Below, piece by piece: positions 8,266-17,306 of a stretch of 64,000 nt of DNA; position 1 is the first letter of the stretch, and each line of letters starts with the position of its first letter. Below the pieces are notes generated by a model. It made no database searches. It worked only from the letters and a program-made list of their open reading frames with translations, and was not told the origin of the DNA. Source of the DNA: Salinimicrobium profundisediminis (GTDB taxonomy: Bacteria; Bacteroidota; Bacteroidia; Flavobacteriales; Flavobacteriaceae); assembly GCF_026241755.1 (NCBI RefSeq), contig NZ_JAPJDA010000015.1, forward strand, positions 1-64,000, written 5' to 3'. Position numbers and translations under genes: made by a program.

Positions 8266-10002
8266 ATGGGTAATTTAAAATTACAGGGACGTACAAGAGC
8301 ACAGGAAAGCTCCAACGCTATAGAACGCATGTATATTACAATGCGTCACCTTTTTAACAGGGGATTCTATAAGCCTATGGGCGTTTCGGGGGAAACCTTG
8401 CGCGAAGCTCTTTTGATTCTTCGTCCCGAAATATATGGCTCTGTAGCCGAAGAAAAAGTGGAGCTTAACGGACTCTTATATGTCATGGACAGGCTTCCGC
8501 TTGGCCTTGAAGAATGTCGCTTCATCAATCTCACCAGCGATGAAGGTTACGGTAACTCTCACTTTAAACCTATCGTTCCGCCAAAAAGGCGCAGAAACTG
8601 CTACAGGATCGATGAGGAGCAAATGAATATCGAGATCACCCGTGGGCGGTCAGAAATTTATGATATTCTTACTCACCTCACTTTCCTTTTCATTGAGTCT
8701 CACAAGATCATGAGGCGGGTGCTTATTGATGAAGAAGGAGAAGTATCTCGTGACTGGCAAAAACTGGAGGTTGCGGTAACTCAAAAGGAACCTTTAACCC
8801 AGGCGCAGCGTGAAGTAGCGCTTACTCACACAGCAAATATTCTTGGTCGCACCTTTAGGGAAGTGACCACAATTTATCCCCTTTTTAGCACCTCAACCAG
8901 CCCCGAGAGATTTTTGCACATCATTTATTACTTGGGGAAACTGGCGTTAGATGAAATGCTCAACAACAACAAACGTATCGTGACCTTTAGCCCTGTGCTT
9001 AGAGAACGCCTGGGGCATCACATTCACGGGGAAATTTGGGCAAATAAGGTAAAGGAAGTCCTTCTGGAGAAAAACCTGATGAACCGTCCTTTGCACATCA
9101 TAAGTGCAAACATGCACAGCGTGATGAATACGCTTTATGCTTCGGAAGCTTTAAAACCTGAGCTCAAGAAAAAATCGCTCTTCGGAATCTATGAAGATCT
9201 TAGCAACAACGCCAATGGGCAGCTAAGAATGAAAGTGATGAAAAATGCTGTTGCTGAAGGGATGGTTTTTATTGAAGATACCAGTGGTGCCAACATTGAT
9301 GTCCAGGTGTTTGATACTGCCCGGATGTCGCTCGTAAATCCAAAATTCAAGAGTGGTAGCAAGGTAAAGGATGAGGATAAGCCGGTGATCATGGTGATGG
9401 ATTACGCATTTGGAGAGCAGGCTTACGAAACCATGGATGAAATGCTGAAGCCTTACCAGTCCGAACACGGTAATATTCACCTGAATGTTGCCTCAATCTC
9501 TATCATGGGGAAAGCCGGAATTCTTGTAGGAGGTAAGGGTGACATCATGATCCCAACCGCCCACCTCTTTGAAGGTACCGCCGATAATTATCCGTTTCAT
9601 AACGAGCTTACCAAAGAAGATCTTGAAGGTAACGGAATACACGTGTGCGATGGTTCAATGATCACGGTTTTAGGAACATCGCTTCAGAACAAGGATATTT
9701 TGAAGTTCTTCCACGAATCTACATGGAACGTGGTAGGGCTGGAGATGGAAGGTGCACATTATCAAAAAGCGGTGCAGGCTGCGGCAAGATTACGTAAGAA
9801 CATCAGTGAAGATGTGAAGGTAAGATATGCCTATTATGCTTCAGATAACCCGCTGGAAACAGGAAGTACACTGGCTTCAGGCGGTCTTGGAACTACCGGC
9901 GTAAAACCGACCTATCTTATTACTGAAAAAATACTGGAACAAATTTTCGAAGTTCCGAAGATATCCGAAAAAGAGAAAGAACCTAAAAAAGAGAAAGCAT
10001 AA
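8266..10002 (+). CDS. DUF6909-like conserved protein with a nucleoside-phosphorylase-like C-terminus
   Basis: A 578-residue cytoplasmic protein without signal peptide or membrane helices. I believe it belongs to the Bacteroidota family DUF6909, but that name is from memory and not checked. The N-terminal half (RAQESSNAIERMYITMRHLFNRGFYKPMGVSGETLREALL) is not recognised. The last 150 residues contain ILVGGKGDIMIPTAHLFEG, HVCDGSMITVLGTSLQN and LEMEGAHYQKAVQAA (EMEGA at 493-497), reminiscent of the purine/uridine phosphorylase family where an EMEGA-type motif contacts ribose. The C-terminal tail is lysine/glutamate rich. It sits between the GH3-type ligase and rfbB with almost no spacing. Function unknown. 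Confidence 0.7.
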   Translation: MGNLKLQGRTRAQESSNAIERMYITMRHLFNRGFYKPMGVSGETLREALLILRPEIYGSVAEEKVELNGLLYVMDRLPLGLEECRFINLTSDEGYGNSHFKPIVPPKRRRNCYRIDEEQMNIEITRGRSEIYDILTHLTFLFIESHKIMRRVLIDEEGEVSRDWQKLEVAVTQKEPLTQAQREVALTHTANILGRTFREVTTIYPLFSTSTSPERFLHIIYYLGKLALDEMLNNNKRIVTFSPVLRERLGHHIHGEIWANKVKEVLLEKNLMNRPLHIISANMHSVMNTLYASEALKPELKKKSLFGIYEDLSNNANGQLRMKVMKNAVAEGMVFIEDTSGANIDVQVFDTARMSLVNPKFKSGSKVKDEDKPVIMVMDYAFGEQAYETMDEMLKPYQSEHGNIHLNVASISIMGKAGILVGGKGDIMIPTAHLFEGTADNYPFHNELTKEDLEGNGIHVCDGSMITVLGTSLQNKDILKFFHESTWNVVGLEMEGAHYQKAVQAAARLRKNISEDVKVRYAYYASDNPLETGSTLASGGLGTTGVKPTYLITEKILEQIFEVPKISEKEKEPKKEKA

Positions 10003-11022
10003 ATGAACGATAAGAAATACACTCTGGTTACAGGTGGAGCCGGTTTTATAGGTTCTAATTATATCAATCTCTTTATTGAGGATAAAGACACCCATATTGT
10101 CAACCTCGATCTACTCACTTACGCCGGAAGTCTCGACAACCTGGAGATAGAGGGGCACGAGAACTACACCTTCATAAAAGGGGATATTAGAGACAAGGAG
10201 CTGGTAAAAAACCTGTTCGAAAAATACCATTTTTCGAGGGTGATAAATTTTGCAGCCGAATCTCATGTAGATAATTCAATCTTGAATCCTGCGGCCTTCG
10301 TTGAAACAAACATCAACGGAACTTTCAACCTGCTGCAAACTGCCTATAATCTTTGGATGGATGGCCCATTTGAACTGAAGGAAGAGTACAACGATGCCAA
10401 ATTCCTTCACGTTTCAACCGATGAGGTCTATGGCACATTGGGAGCTGAAGGATTGTTTACAGAAGAAACTCCGTATGCGCCAAATAGTCCGTATTCGGCT
10501 TCAAAAGCAGCTTCAGATTTTTTGGTGCGCAGTTATTTCCATACCTACGGAATGCCTGTTTTAACAACCAACTGCTCTAATAATTACGGGCCTCATCAAC
10601 ACGATGAAAAACTGATTCCTACTATTATTCGAACAGCCCTAAAAGAAGAACCTATTCCCATTTATGGAGACGGCAAGAATGTGAGGGACTGGTTATACGT
10701 TTTAGATCATTGCAAAGGCATCAACCTGGTACTCAAAAATGGCAAATTTGGGGAGACTTATAACATTGGTGGCCGCAATGAACGTGAGAACATTTATATT
10801 GCCCAGAAGATTTCTGAAATTCTTGATAAACTGGTGCCTCGTGAAAACGGCGAAAGTTACACCCAGCTAATCACTTTTGTGAAAGACAGGCCGGGGCACG
10901 ACCAGCGTTATGCTATAGATGCTACAAAACTTGAATCACAACTGGGTTGGAAAGCCGCTGAGAACTTTGAATCGGGTATAGAAAAAACGGTACGTTGGTA
11001 CCTGGAAAAATACAGTGCATGA
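10003..11022 (+). CDS. rfbB: dTDP-glucose 4,6-dehydratase
   Basis: A 339-residue short-chain dehydrogenase-type enzyme, second step of dTDP-L-rhamnose synthesis. N-terminal NAD-binding motif [11 protein letters not shown], the substrate motif STDEVYG, the catalytic YSASKAASD (YxxxK) and [14 protein letters not shown] are all present. The start ATG follows the previous stop with no gap, and its own stop overlaps the rfbA start by four bases, so translational coupling is likely. Confidence 0.96.
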   Translation: MNDKKYTLVTGGAGFIGSNYINLFIEDKDTHIVNLDLLTYAGSLDNLEIEGHENYTFIKGDIRDKELVKNLFEKYHFSRVINFAAESHVDNSILNPAAFVETNINGTFNLLQTAYNLWMDGPFELKEEYNDAKFLHVSTDEVYGTLGAEGLFTEETPYAPNSPYSASKAASDFLVRSYFHTYGMPVLTTNCSNNYGPHQHDEKLIPTIIRTALKEEPIPIYGDGKNVRDWLYVLDHCKGINLVLKNGKFGETYNIGGRNERENIYIAQKISEILDKLVPRENGESYTQLITFVKDRPGHDQRYAIDATKLESQLGWKAAENFESGIEKTVRWYLEKYSA

Positions 11023-11876
11023 AAGGCATAATACTGGCAGGAGGATCGGGAACAAGGCTGCACCCTTTAACGCTTGCAGTGAGCAAGCAGTTAATGCCGG
11101 TGTATGATAAGCCAATGATCTATTATCCGCTCTCTACTTTGATGATGGCGGGGATTAGAGAGATCCTTATCATTTCCACCCCAAAAGATCTGCCTTTGTT
11201 CAGGGAATTGTTGGGGGATGGAAGCCGGTATGGATGCGAATTTCAATACGCAGTGCAGGATGAGCCGAGGGGGCTTGCCGAAGCCTTTATCATTGGAGCC
11301 GATTTTATTGGTAATGATAAGGTGGCTCTTATTCTGGGAGATAATATTTTTTATGGTTCGGGGCTCGATAAACTGCTGCAAAGCAATAGTGATCCCAATG
11401 GCGGAATGATCTTCGCTTACCATGTGCATGACCCAAAACGCTACGGGGTTGTTGATTTTGACGAGACAGGAAAAGTAATATCTATTGAAGAAAAACCCGC
11501 TTCTCCCAGGTCAAATTTTGCGGTTCCGGGAATCTATTTCTACGACAATGAAGTGGTAGAGATCGCCAGGGGCATAAAACCTTCGGGCAGGGCAGAACTT
11601 GAGATTACCGATGTGAACAACGATTACCTCCAAAAAGGGAAGTTACAGGTAAGCATTCTTGACAAGGGTACGGCCTGGCTCGACACCGGCACCTTTGATT
11701 CCCTCATGAAAGCTTCACAATTTGTGCAGGTCATTGAAGAACGGCAGGGATTGAAGATAGGGGCAATAGAAGAAACCGCCTATAATATGGGCTATATAGA
11801 TAAACAGCAGCTGCATAAGCTGGCCCAGCCTCTTTTAAAAAGCGGGTATGGCGAATACCTTTTACAATTAGATTAA
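11019..11876 (+). CDS. rfbA: Glucose-1-phosphate thymidylyltransferase
   Basis: A 285-residue enzyme making dTDP-glucose from dTTP and glucose-1-phosphate, first step of the rhamnose pathway. [31 protein letters not shown] is the diagnostic nucleotidyltransferase signature; LGDNIFYG and [21 protein letters not shown] follow as expected. I start at the ATG at 11019, which overlaps the rfbB stop; the in-frame TTG at 10995 lies inside rfbB and is disfavoured. Confidence 0.97.
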   Translation: MKGIILAGGSGTRLHPLTLAVSKQLMPVYDKPMIYYPLSTLMMAGIREILIISTPKDLPLFRELLGDGSRYGCEFQYAVQDEPRGLAEAFIIGADFIGNDKVALILGDNIFYGSGLDKLLQSNSDPNGGMIFAYHVHDPKRYGVVDFDETGKVISIEEKPASPRSNFAVPGIYFYDNEVVEIARGIKPSGRAELEITDVNNDYLQKGKLQVSILDKGTAWLDTGTFDSLMKASQFVQVIEERQGLKIGAIEETAYNMGYIDKQQLHKLAQPLLKSGYGEYLLQLD

Positions 11877-11877
11877 T

Positions 11878-12426
11878 ATGTTAGAAATTGAACAGACTCC
11901 TTTAAAAGATTGTTTTTTGCTGAAACCTTCAGTTTTTCGGGATCACCGCGGCACGTTTCTGGAAAGCTTCAGCCAAAGGAGATTTGAAGAGGTAACAGGC
12001 CTGGAAATGGAGTTTGTGCAGGACAATCAATCATCTTCCAAAAAAGGTGTTTTGAGAGGGCTTCATTTTCAGAAGGGAAAATTCGCACAGTCAAAATTGG
12101 TGCGAACAGTGGTGGGGAAGGTTCTGGATGTTGTTGTAGATCTTCGGCCAGATTCCCCAACCTACAAAAAGTCATTTAAAGTGGTTTTAAGCGACGAAAA
12201 CCATCATCAGCTCTTCGTGCCTGCCGGATTTGCACATGGCTTTCTCACGCTGTCTGAAATATCAGTTTTCGCATATAAATGTGACCAGTACTTTCACAAA
12301 GATGCCGATGCCGGTGTTTATTACAATGATCCTACTTTCAATATAGATTGGGAATTTCCTGAAGATGAGCTCATCCTTTCAGAAAAAGATGCTCATCTTC
12401 CCACTTTTAAAGAACTGGGGCTATGA
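11878..12426 (+). CDS. rfbC: dTDP-4-dehydrorhamnose 3,5-epimerase
   Basis: A 182-residue cupin-type epimerase. FRDHRGTFLESFS, QDNQSSSKKGVLRGLHFQ (with the catalytic His of RGLHFQ), VGKVLDVVVDLRPDSPTY and FVPAGFAHGFLTLSE are the standard RmlC blocks. It follows rfbA with one base between, and its TGA overlaps the rfbD ATG. Confidence 0.97.
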   Translation: MLEIEQTPLKDCFLLKPSVFRDHRGTFLESFSQRRFEEVTGLEMEFVQDNQSSSKKGVLRGLHFQKGKFAQSKLVRTVVGKVLDVVVDLRPDSPTYKKSFKVVLSDENHHQLFVPAGFAHGFLTLSEISVFAYKCDQYFHKDADAGVYYNDPTFNIDWEFPEDELILSEKDAHLPTFKELGL

Positions 12427-13265
12427 AAATTTTGGTCACCGGGGCAGGAGGGCAGTTGGGAAAATGCTTTAAAGAGGCTTCTCTAAAGTACCCTGATCTC
12501 AATTTCACCTTCACAACTTCAGATGATCTCGATCTTTCACAATTTGCTGTCGTGGGAGCTTATATGCGCAGGGAGAAACTTGATATCTGCATCAATTGTG
12601 CTGCCTACACAAATGTAGAACAGGCCGAAAAGGAGCAGGAAATGGCTTACCTTTTAAATGCTGAAAGTGTGAGAAATCTTGCCAGAGATTGTGAGGAAAC
12701 CGGCTGCACGCTTATTCATATCTCTACAGATTATGTGTTTAATGGAAAGAAAGATTCTCCATATTCCGAAGAAGACGCTACAGATCCGCTGAATGTCTAT
12801 GGTGCATCGAAGTTGCTGGGGGAGCAGTATATCCAGGAAGCTACAAACCGATATCTCATTTTCAGGACCTCATGGTTATATTCAGAAATCGGGAAGAATT
12901 TTTTCAACACCATCAGGTCAAAAGCCAGGGCAGGTGAAACTTTAAATATCACTACTTCCCAAAAGGGAACCCCCACTAATGCTCACGATCTTGCTGCTTT
13001 TATTCTGGAGATCATTGCAACAGGCAAGATAAAATTTGGATTGTACCACTACAGTAATCTGGGAGAGGCCACTTGGTTTGATTTTGCCAAAGAAATCCTT
13101 GACATCACTGGTTCTGATGTAGAGTTGATTGAAAACAATGACTACCAGACACTCGCCGTGAGGCCGTCTTACAGTGTACTGAATAAAGAAAAGGTACAAC
13201 AGGTTTTTAACCTGCCTATTCTTCACTGGAAGGAGAGCGTAAAGAAGCTCTGTCAAAAGTTGTAA
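12423..13265 (+). CDS. rfbD: dTDP-4-dehydrorhamnose reductase
   Basis: A 280-residue SDR-type reductase that finishes dTDP-L-rhamnose. TGAGGQLGKCF is the nucleotide-binding motif, followed by INCAAYTNVEQAE, ISTDYVFNG, the catalytic YGASKLLGE and RTSWLYSE. It completes a B-A-C-D gene order. The 3' end overlaps the convergent SRPBCC-domain gene by 13 bases. Confidence 0.97.
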   Translation: MKILVTGAGGQLGKCFKEASLKYPDLNFTFTTSDDLDLSQFAVVGAYMRREKLDICINCAAYTNVEQAEKEQEMAYLLNAESVRNLARDCEETGCTLIHISTDYVFNGKKDSPYSEEDATDPLNVYGASKLLGEQYIQEATNRYLIFRTSWLYSEIGKNFFNTIRSKARAGETLNITTSQKGTPTNAHDLAAFILEIIATGKIKFGLYHYSNLGEATWFDFAKEILDITGSDVELIENNDYQTLAVRPSYSVLNKEKVQQVFNLPILHWKESVKKLCQKL

Positions 13266-13912
13266 TCCCTCTCAATGAACCATTTAAAGTGGCGTACATC
13301 CTCTTCAACCATATCTTCAAAAACAGGATTTAAAAGACGGGCCGCACTTTCTCCGGGTATTCCACCAGGGGCGTGATAGGAGATCACAATGTGTAGCTCT
13401 GTTCCTTCCCCCGCATCGCGAAATTCTACTTTTCCGGCATTCTCAATAGATGAACCCGGTAAAGATTGCCAGCCCAGCAGTGCAAAAGGTCTTTCCTTTA
13501 CAATTTCACTTTTCCACCTTAGCGTTCCAACATGTCCCGGTAAATGGGCTTCCCAAACAGAAATACTGTCGTTTAGACTTTCCACGCTTTCAAGGTGCTC
13601 CATGAACAGCGGAAGGTTTTCAAGGTTCCGCCAAAAGTTATAGACTTCTTCCCGGGGTTTATCCACTACTAAACTCAGCTGAATATTTACATTACGACTG
13701 CGATTGTCGGGTTTGGTTTTTCCAATGGCGTTATACAGAAAACAATTTCCCGAGATCCCCCTGTATAGCAGGTAACCGGCAATAACAGCTTCAATGCCGC
13801 TTTTCTTTTCCTTTCCCAATGCATCATAAAGAAAGTAGGCTCCTGCCAGGAAGGAAGCCCCTCTTTCGGCATCGCTTACATTGGTGTTGAGGTGTCGTAA
13901 AAAATTTCTCAT
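13253..13912 (-). CDS. YgaP-like transmembrane (DUF2892-type) plus SRPBCC/polyketide-cyclase-domain protein
   Basis: A 219-residue two-part protein. The N-terminus (about 1-70) contains NVSDAERGASFLAGAYFLYDAL and GISGNCFLYNAIG, matching the YgaP-like DUF2892 membrane segment. The C-terminus (about 75-215) begins VNIQLSLVVDKPREEVYNFWRNLENLPLFMEHLESV, the START-like cyclase/dehydrase fold, whose members bind small hydrophobic ligands. No enzymatic role can be stated. It is convergent with rfbD and monocistronic. Confidence 0.8.
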   Translation of the reverse strand: MRNFLRHLNTNVSDAERGASFLAGAYFLYDALGKEKKSGIEAVIAGYLLYRGISGNCFLYNAIGKTKPDNRSRNVNIQLSLVVDKPREEVYNFWRNLENLPLFMEHLESVESLNDSISVWEAHLPGHVGTLRWKSEIVKERPFALLGWQSLPGSSIENAGKVEFRDAGEGTELHIVISYHAPGGIPGESAARLLNPVFEDMVEEDVRHFKWFIERDYNF

Positions 13913-14087
13913 AGGTAATAATTTTCTGTTGTTAGCCTAATTTACTCATATTGCGGGCAATGCTTAGTTTCAGTTTTGCTTAAATTGGGTTAAATTATTC
14001 TTAAATACAACATTAACTGCTGCTGCTGTACCTTCAGGAACAGCTGTATCCCTTAAATTTTATTACTTTCGAGGGTAAAACCAACCA

Positions 14088-15077
14088 ATGAAGAAAAGAA
14101 TCCTCATCACCGGGGCTGCAGGATTTCTGGGTTCCCACCTGTGTGATAAATTTATAAATGAAGGTTACCATGTGATTGGAATGGACAATCTTATCACAGG
14201 TGACAAAAGAAACATTGAGCATCTTTTTAAGCTGGAGAATTTTGAGTTTTACCATCATGATGTGACCACTTTTGTGCATGTACCGGGAGATCTGGACTAT
14301 ATTTTGCATTTTGCATCTCCTGCCAGTCCCATAGATTACCTTAAGATCCCTATCCAAACCCTAAAAGTGGGCTCTTTGGGAACTCACAACCTTTTAGGGC
14401 TCGCCATGGTTAAAAAGGCGAGGATCCTTATTGCTTCTACTTCGGAAGTTTACGGAGACCCGCTGGTACATCCCCAAACCGAAGAATACTACGGCAACGT
14501 GAACACTATTGGCCCCCGCGGCGTATATGATGAAGCTAAAAGATTTCAGGAATCTATTACCATGGCCTATCACCGTTTTCACGGACTCGAGACAAGGATA
14601 GTGCGAATCTTTAATACCTATGGGCCCAGAATGAGGTTAAACGACGGGCGTGTGATCCCTGCATTTATCGGCCAGGCTTTAAGGGGAGAAGATCTTACTG
14701 TCTTCGGAGATGGTTCACAAACCAGGTCTTTTTGCTATGTAGATGACCAGGTAGAGGGAATATACAGGCTGTTGCTAAGTGACTATGCCTATCCCGTGAA
14801 TATTGGAAACCCGCATGAGATCACAATTAAAGATTTTGCTGAAGAAATCATCAGGTTGACAGGAACAGATCAAAAGATCATATACAAACCCTTGCCCGAA
14901 GATGACCCTATGCAGCGGCAGCCCGATATTTCTAAAGCTAAAGAGGTTTTGGGCTGGGAGCCCCAAGTGTCACGTAGCGAAGGGATGAAAAAGACCTACG
15001 AATATTTTAAAGATCTTAGTGAGGAAGAACTCTATAGAAGTGAACATAAAGACTTCTCAAAACATATCCGAAAATAG
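14088..15077 (+). CDS. UDP-glucuronate decarboxylase / NAD-dependent sugar epimerase
   Basis: A 329-residue extended [21 protein letters not shown] is the Rossmann signature; [48 protein letters not shown], the YDEAKRFQE catalytic region and [22 protein letters not shown] are characteristic of UDP-xylose synthase (UXS). The likely reaction is UDP-glucuronate to UDP-xylose with loss of CO2. The position next to a glycosyltransferase and a CapK-like gene suggests exopolysaccharide or lipopolysaccharide sugar supply. Confidence 0.88.
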   Translation: MKKRILITGAAGFLGSHLCDKFINEGYHVIGMDNLITGDKRNIEHLFKLENFEFYHHDVTTFVHVPGDLDYILHFASPASPIDYLKIPIQTLKVGSLGTHNLLGLAMVKKARILIASTSEVYGDPLVHPQTEEYYGNVNTIGPRGVYDEAKRFQESITMAYHRFHGLETRIVRIFNTYGPRMRLNDGRVIPAFIGQALRGEDLTVFGDGSQTRSFCYVDDQVEGIYRLLLSDYAYPVNIGNPHEITIKDFAEEIIRLTGTDQKIIYKPLPEDDPMQRQPDISKAKEVLGWEPQVSRSEGMKKTYEYFKDLSEEELYRSEHKDFSKHIRK

Positions 15078-15140
15078 CATTTTTGAGGCCTTATGTTTTG
15101 GCTGTTCCGCAGGAATTTTTATAATGGCTAAAACCTGAAA

Positions 15141-15920
15141 ATGAAGAAAAAGTCTTTGGTTTCTGTCATCATGCCGGCCTATAATGCTGCCGGTTTTATT
15201 GCTGAAAGTATTCGCTCTGTACAGCAGCAAACCCATTCTAACTGGGAATTGCTGGTAATTGACGATGCCTCGCATGATGCTACTTCAAAAATTACTGAAG
15301 GTTTCATTGCCGAAGATGACCGCATTAAACTGCACGTACTGCCCACAAACCAGGGCGCCGGTTTTGCCCGAAATATTGGCATAAAAGCGGCTACAGGAGA
15401 TTTCATCTCCTTTCTGGATGCCGATGACCTCTGGAAGCCCCAAAAGCTGGAAAAGCAGCTTAAACTGATGCAGGAGGAGCAAGTAAGGGTTTGCTATGGC
15501 AGCTATGAACTCATGAACGAAGACGGTGAAAGGCTGAATAAACAAATAAAGGCACTCAAAACCCTCACTTTTTCAAAGCTTAAGAAAGCAAATTATATTG
15601 GCAACCTCACTGGAATCTATGATGCCCGATCGCTGGGGAAGATCTATTGCCCGCTTATCAGGAAAAGACAGGATTGGGGCCTTTGGCTGTTGGCAGTGAG
15701 AAAAGCAGGTGGCGCCAAAGGAATTAAGGAGCCGCTCGCCATCTACCGGGAACGCAGGGGTTCAATTTCCCAAAACAAAATGGAAATGCTTGGGTATAAC
15801 TATAAGGTTTACAGGGAGGTGCTCAAGTATTCTGCTGTAAAAAGCCTTTTTTGGATGGTATTGTTCCTGTGGGAGCAACTTTTTGTGAAACAGAAACAGA
15901 AAGTCTCCTTACACAAGTGA
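15141..15920 (+). CDS. Glycosyltransferase family 2
   Basis: A 259-residue GT-A enzyme. VSVIMPAYNAAGFIAESIRSVQQQTHSNWELLVIDDASHDAT is the canonical N-terminus, NQGAGFARNIGIKAATGDFISFLDADDLW contains the DxD metal-binding motif, and RKRQDWGLWLLAVRKAG covers the acceptor-side ED/QDW region. There is a weakly hydrophobic C-terminal stretch. It resembles TuaG/WaaE-like transferases; donor and acceptor are unknown. The 3' end overlaps the convergent CapK-like gene by 12 bases. Confidence 0.9.
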   Translation: MKKKSLVSVIMPAYNAAGFIAESIRSVQQQTHSNWELLVIDDASHDATSKITEGFIAEDDRIKLHVLPTNQGAGFARNIGIKAATGDFISFLDADDLWKPQKLEKQLKLMQEEQVRVCYGSYELMNEDGERLNKQIKALKTLTFSKLKKANYIGNLTGIYDARSLGKIYCPLIRKRQDWGLWLLAVRKAGGAKGIKEPLAIYRERRGSISQNKMEMLGYNYKVYREVLKYSAVKSLFWMVLFLWEQLFVKQKQKVSLHK

Positions 15921-17216
15921 TTCAAACTGCTTCAGCTTTCCTCTTTTGCTTCGGTCGAGCAGCAGTTTATGTTCAAAGCTGAGGTTTAACCCTTTTTCGA
16001 GATAAGTTTCCATAGCAGCTTCGATCTTTTTCTTTTGAGGCGGCTTTAATTCATCTTCAGAAACATAAATCACTTTAAAAGAGCCGGGAGCAGTCTGCTG
16101 CACAATAAATTCTTTGATATTTCCGCTGTTTTCAATCACAGTTTTGGTGACGTAATAGAAAGTTAGGCCGGGTACTACTTTTCCGCTCGGTAAAAAGGCA
16201 ACATCATTTGTCCTTCCTAAAAGTTTCTTCAAAATGCCCTTTTTGACACTTGAGTTTTCAGCAAGAGCACCGCTGTCGCCAATGTCGTATCGAATAAAAG
16301 GATGCGCTTTGTTGTAGAGCGAGGTAATGACGATACGTCCCTCTTCGCCCGGGGCTACGGCTTTGCCTGTCTCGTCCAGAATTTCCACAAAAAGGGTTTC
16401 GCTGTTGAGCACCAATTCCCCTGCATTATTCTGAAATGCCAGCAGCCCCAGTTCACTCGCGCCGTATTCATTAACAATTGGTATCCCAAAGGTCTTTTCC
16501 ATAAGTTTCCTGTCTTCCTCAAACAACATTTCGCTGGTGACAATGCAAAGCCTCAGGCTGGGACAAATATTCTTTAGAACCAGGTTCTTTTTCTGAAGGA
16601 ATTTTGCAAAGAGCAGGATAGAGCTGGTGTAGCCGTTTATGTATTCAAAAGGCCTTTTCTGAAACTTCAGCAGGAATTCTTCCATTTTTTTATCATTGAG
16701 ATTGAAAATGGGAAACCGGTATCTCCTGCCAAAGTAATCTTTTAGCCGTTCTTTGAAATAGCCATACTGGTCAAAGGGAATTCCGTAGAAGCGGGCCTGT
16801 AAAGATTTGTCGAGATCAATATTGTACCAGCGGTAACGGTCGTAAAATTCGGCCCACGAGAGGGCGTGGCAAAATTTGTCTTTGGCAAAAATGAAAGGAT
16901 GACCGCTGGAGCCGGAAGTCTTTCCAACATAGCTGTTCCCGGCGTTAAAACCTTTGATGAAGCGTTCTTTAAGAGGTCGTTGCAGGTCTTTCTTCTGCAT
17001 TACCGGCACCTCTTCCCAGGTGTTGAATTCACTGCTTCCGAAGAAATCGCGGTAAAATGGATTGTGCTTTAAATGGTGTTCAACAATTTCTCTTTTTCTT
17101 TCCCCAACATAGGTTTTATATTCTTCCTCCGGAATATTCCGGATCTCTTCCAGGACTTTTTTAGCCTTCTTTATAGGAAAACGGTTGAGTTGTAAGGAGA
17201 GGCTGAACCAGTTCAA
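15909..17216 (-). CDS. CapK/PaaK-like adenylate-forming protein
   Basis: A 435-residue relative of phenylacetate-CoA ligase (PaaK), of the CapK subgroup associated with capsule genes. The ATP-binding GKTSGSSGHPFIF, VNEYGASELGLLAFQ and YNKAHPFIRYDIGDSG are visible. Substrate is unknown. The first start codon in the frame is a TTG at 17216 (MNWFSLSLQL); the next ATG is about 70 residues in and would remove conserved sequence, so I accept TTG with reservation. Its neighbours (GT2, UXS) favour a role in surface polysaccharide modification. Confidence 0.82.
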   Translation of the reverse strand: MNWFSLSLQLNRFPIKKAKKVLEEIRNIPEEEYKTYVGERKREIVEHHLKHNPFYRDFFGSSEFNTWEEVPVMQKKDLQRPLKERFIKGFNAGNSYVGKTSGSSGHPFIFAKDKFCHALSWAEFYDRYRWYNIDLDKSLQARFYGIPFDQYGYFKERLKDYFGRRYRFPIFNLNDKKMEEFLLKFQKRPFEYINGYTSSILLFAKFLQKKNLVLKNICPSLRLCIVTSEMLFEEDRKLMEKTFGIPIVNEYGASELGLLAFQNNAGELVLNSETLFVEILDETGKAVAPGEEGRIVITSLYNKAHPFIRYDIGDSGALAENSSVKKGILKKLLGRTNDVAFLPSGKVVPGLTFYYVTKTVIENSGNIKEFIVQQTAPGSFKVIYVSEDELKPPQKKKIEAAMETYLEKGLNLSFEHKLLLDRSKRGKLKQFESLV

Positions 17217-17274
17217 AGTTGAAATTAAAATTGTTTTTTACGCCAATTAGTTAGCGCTTCAATTTACAAACAAT

Positions 17275-17282
17275 TATTTTTG
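17275..17282 (+). promoter_or_regulatory. Flavobacterial -7-like box upstream of purD
   Basis: TATTTTTG fits TAnnTTTG. It overlaps an in-frame TTG at 17280 and supports translation from the ATG at 17307. No clear -33 element. Confidence 0.35.
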
Positions 17283-17306
17283 AGCCAAGAAAGAAAACAT
17301 ACACCT

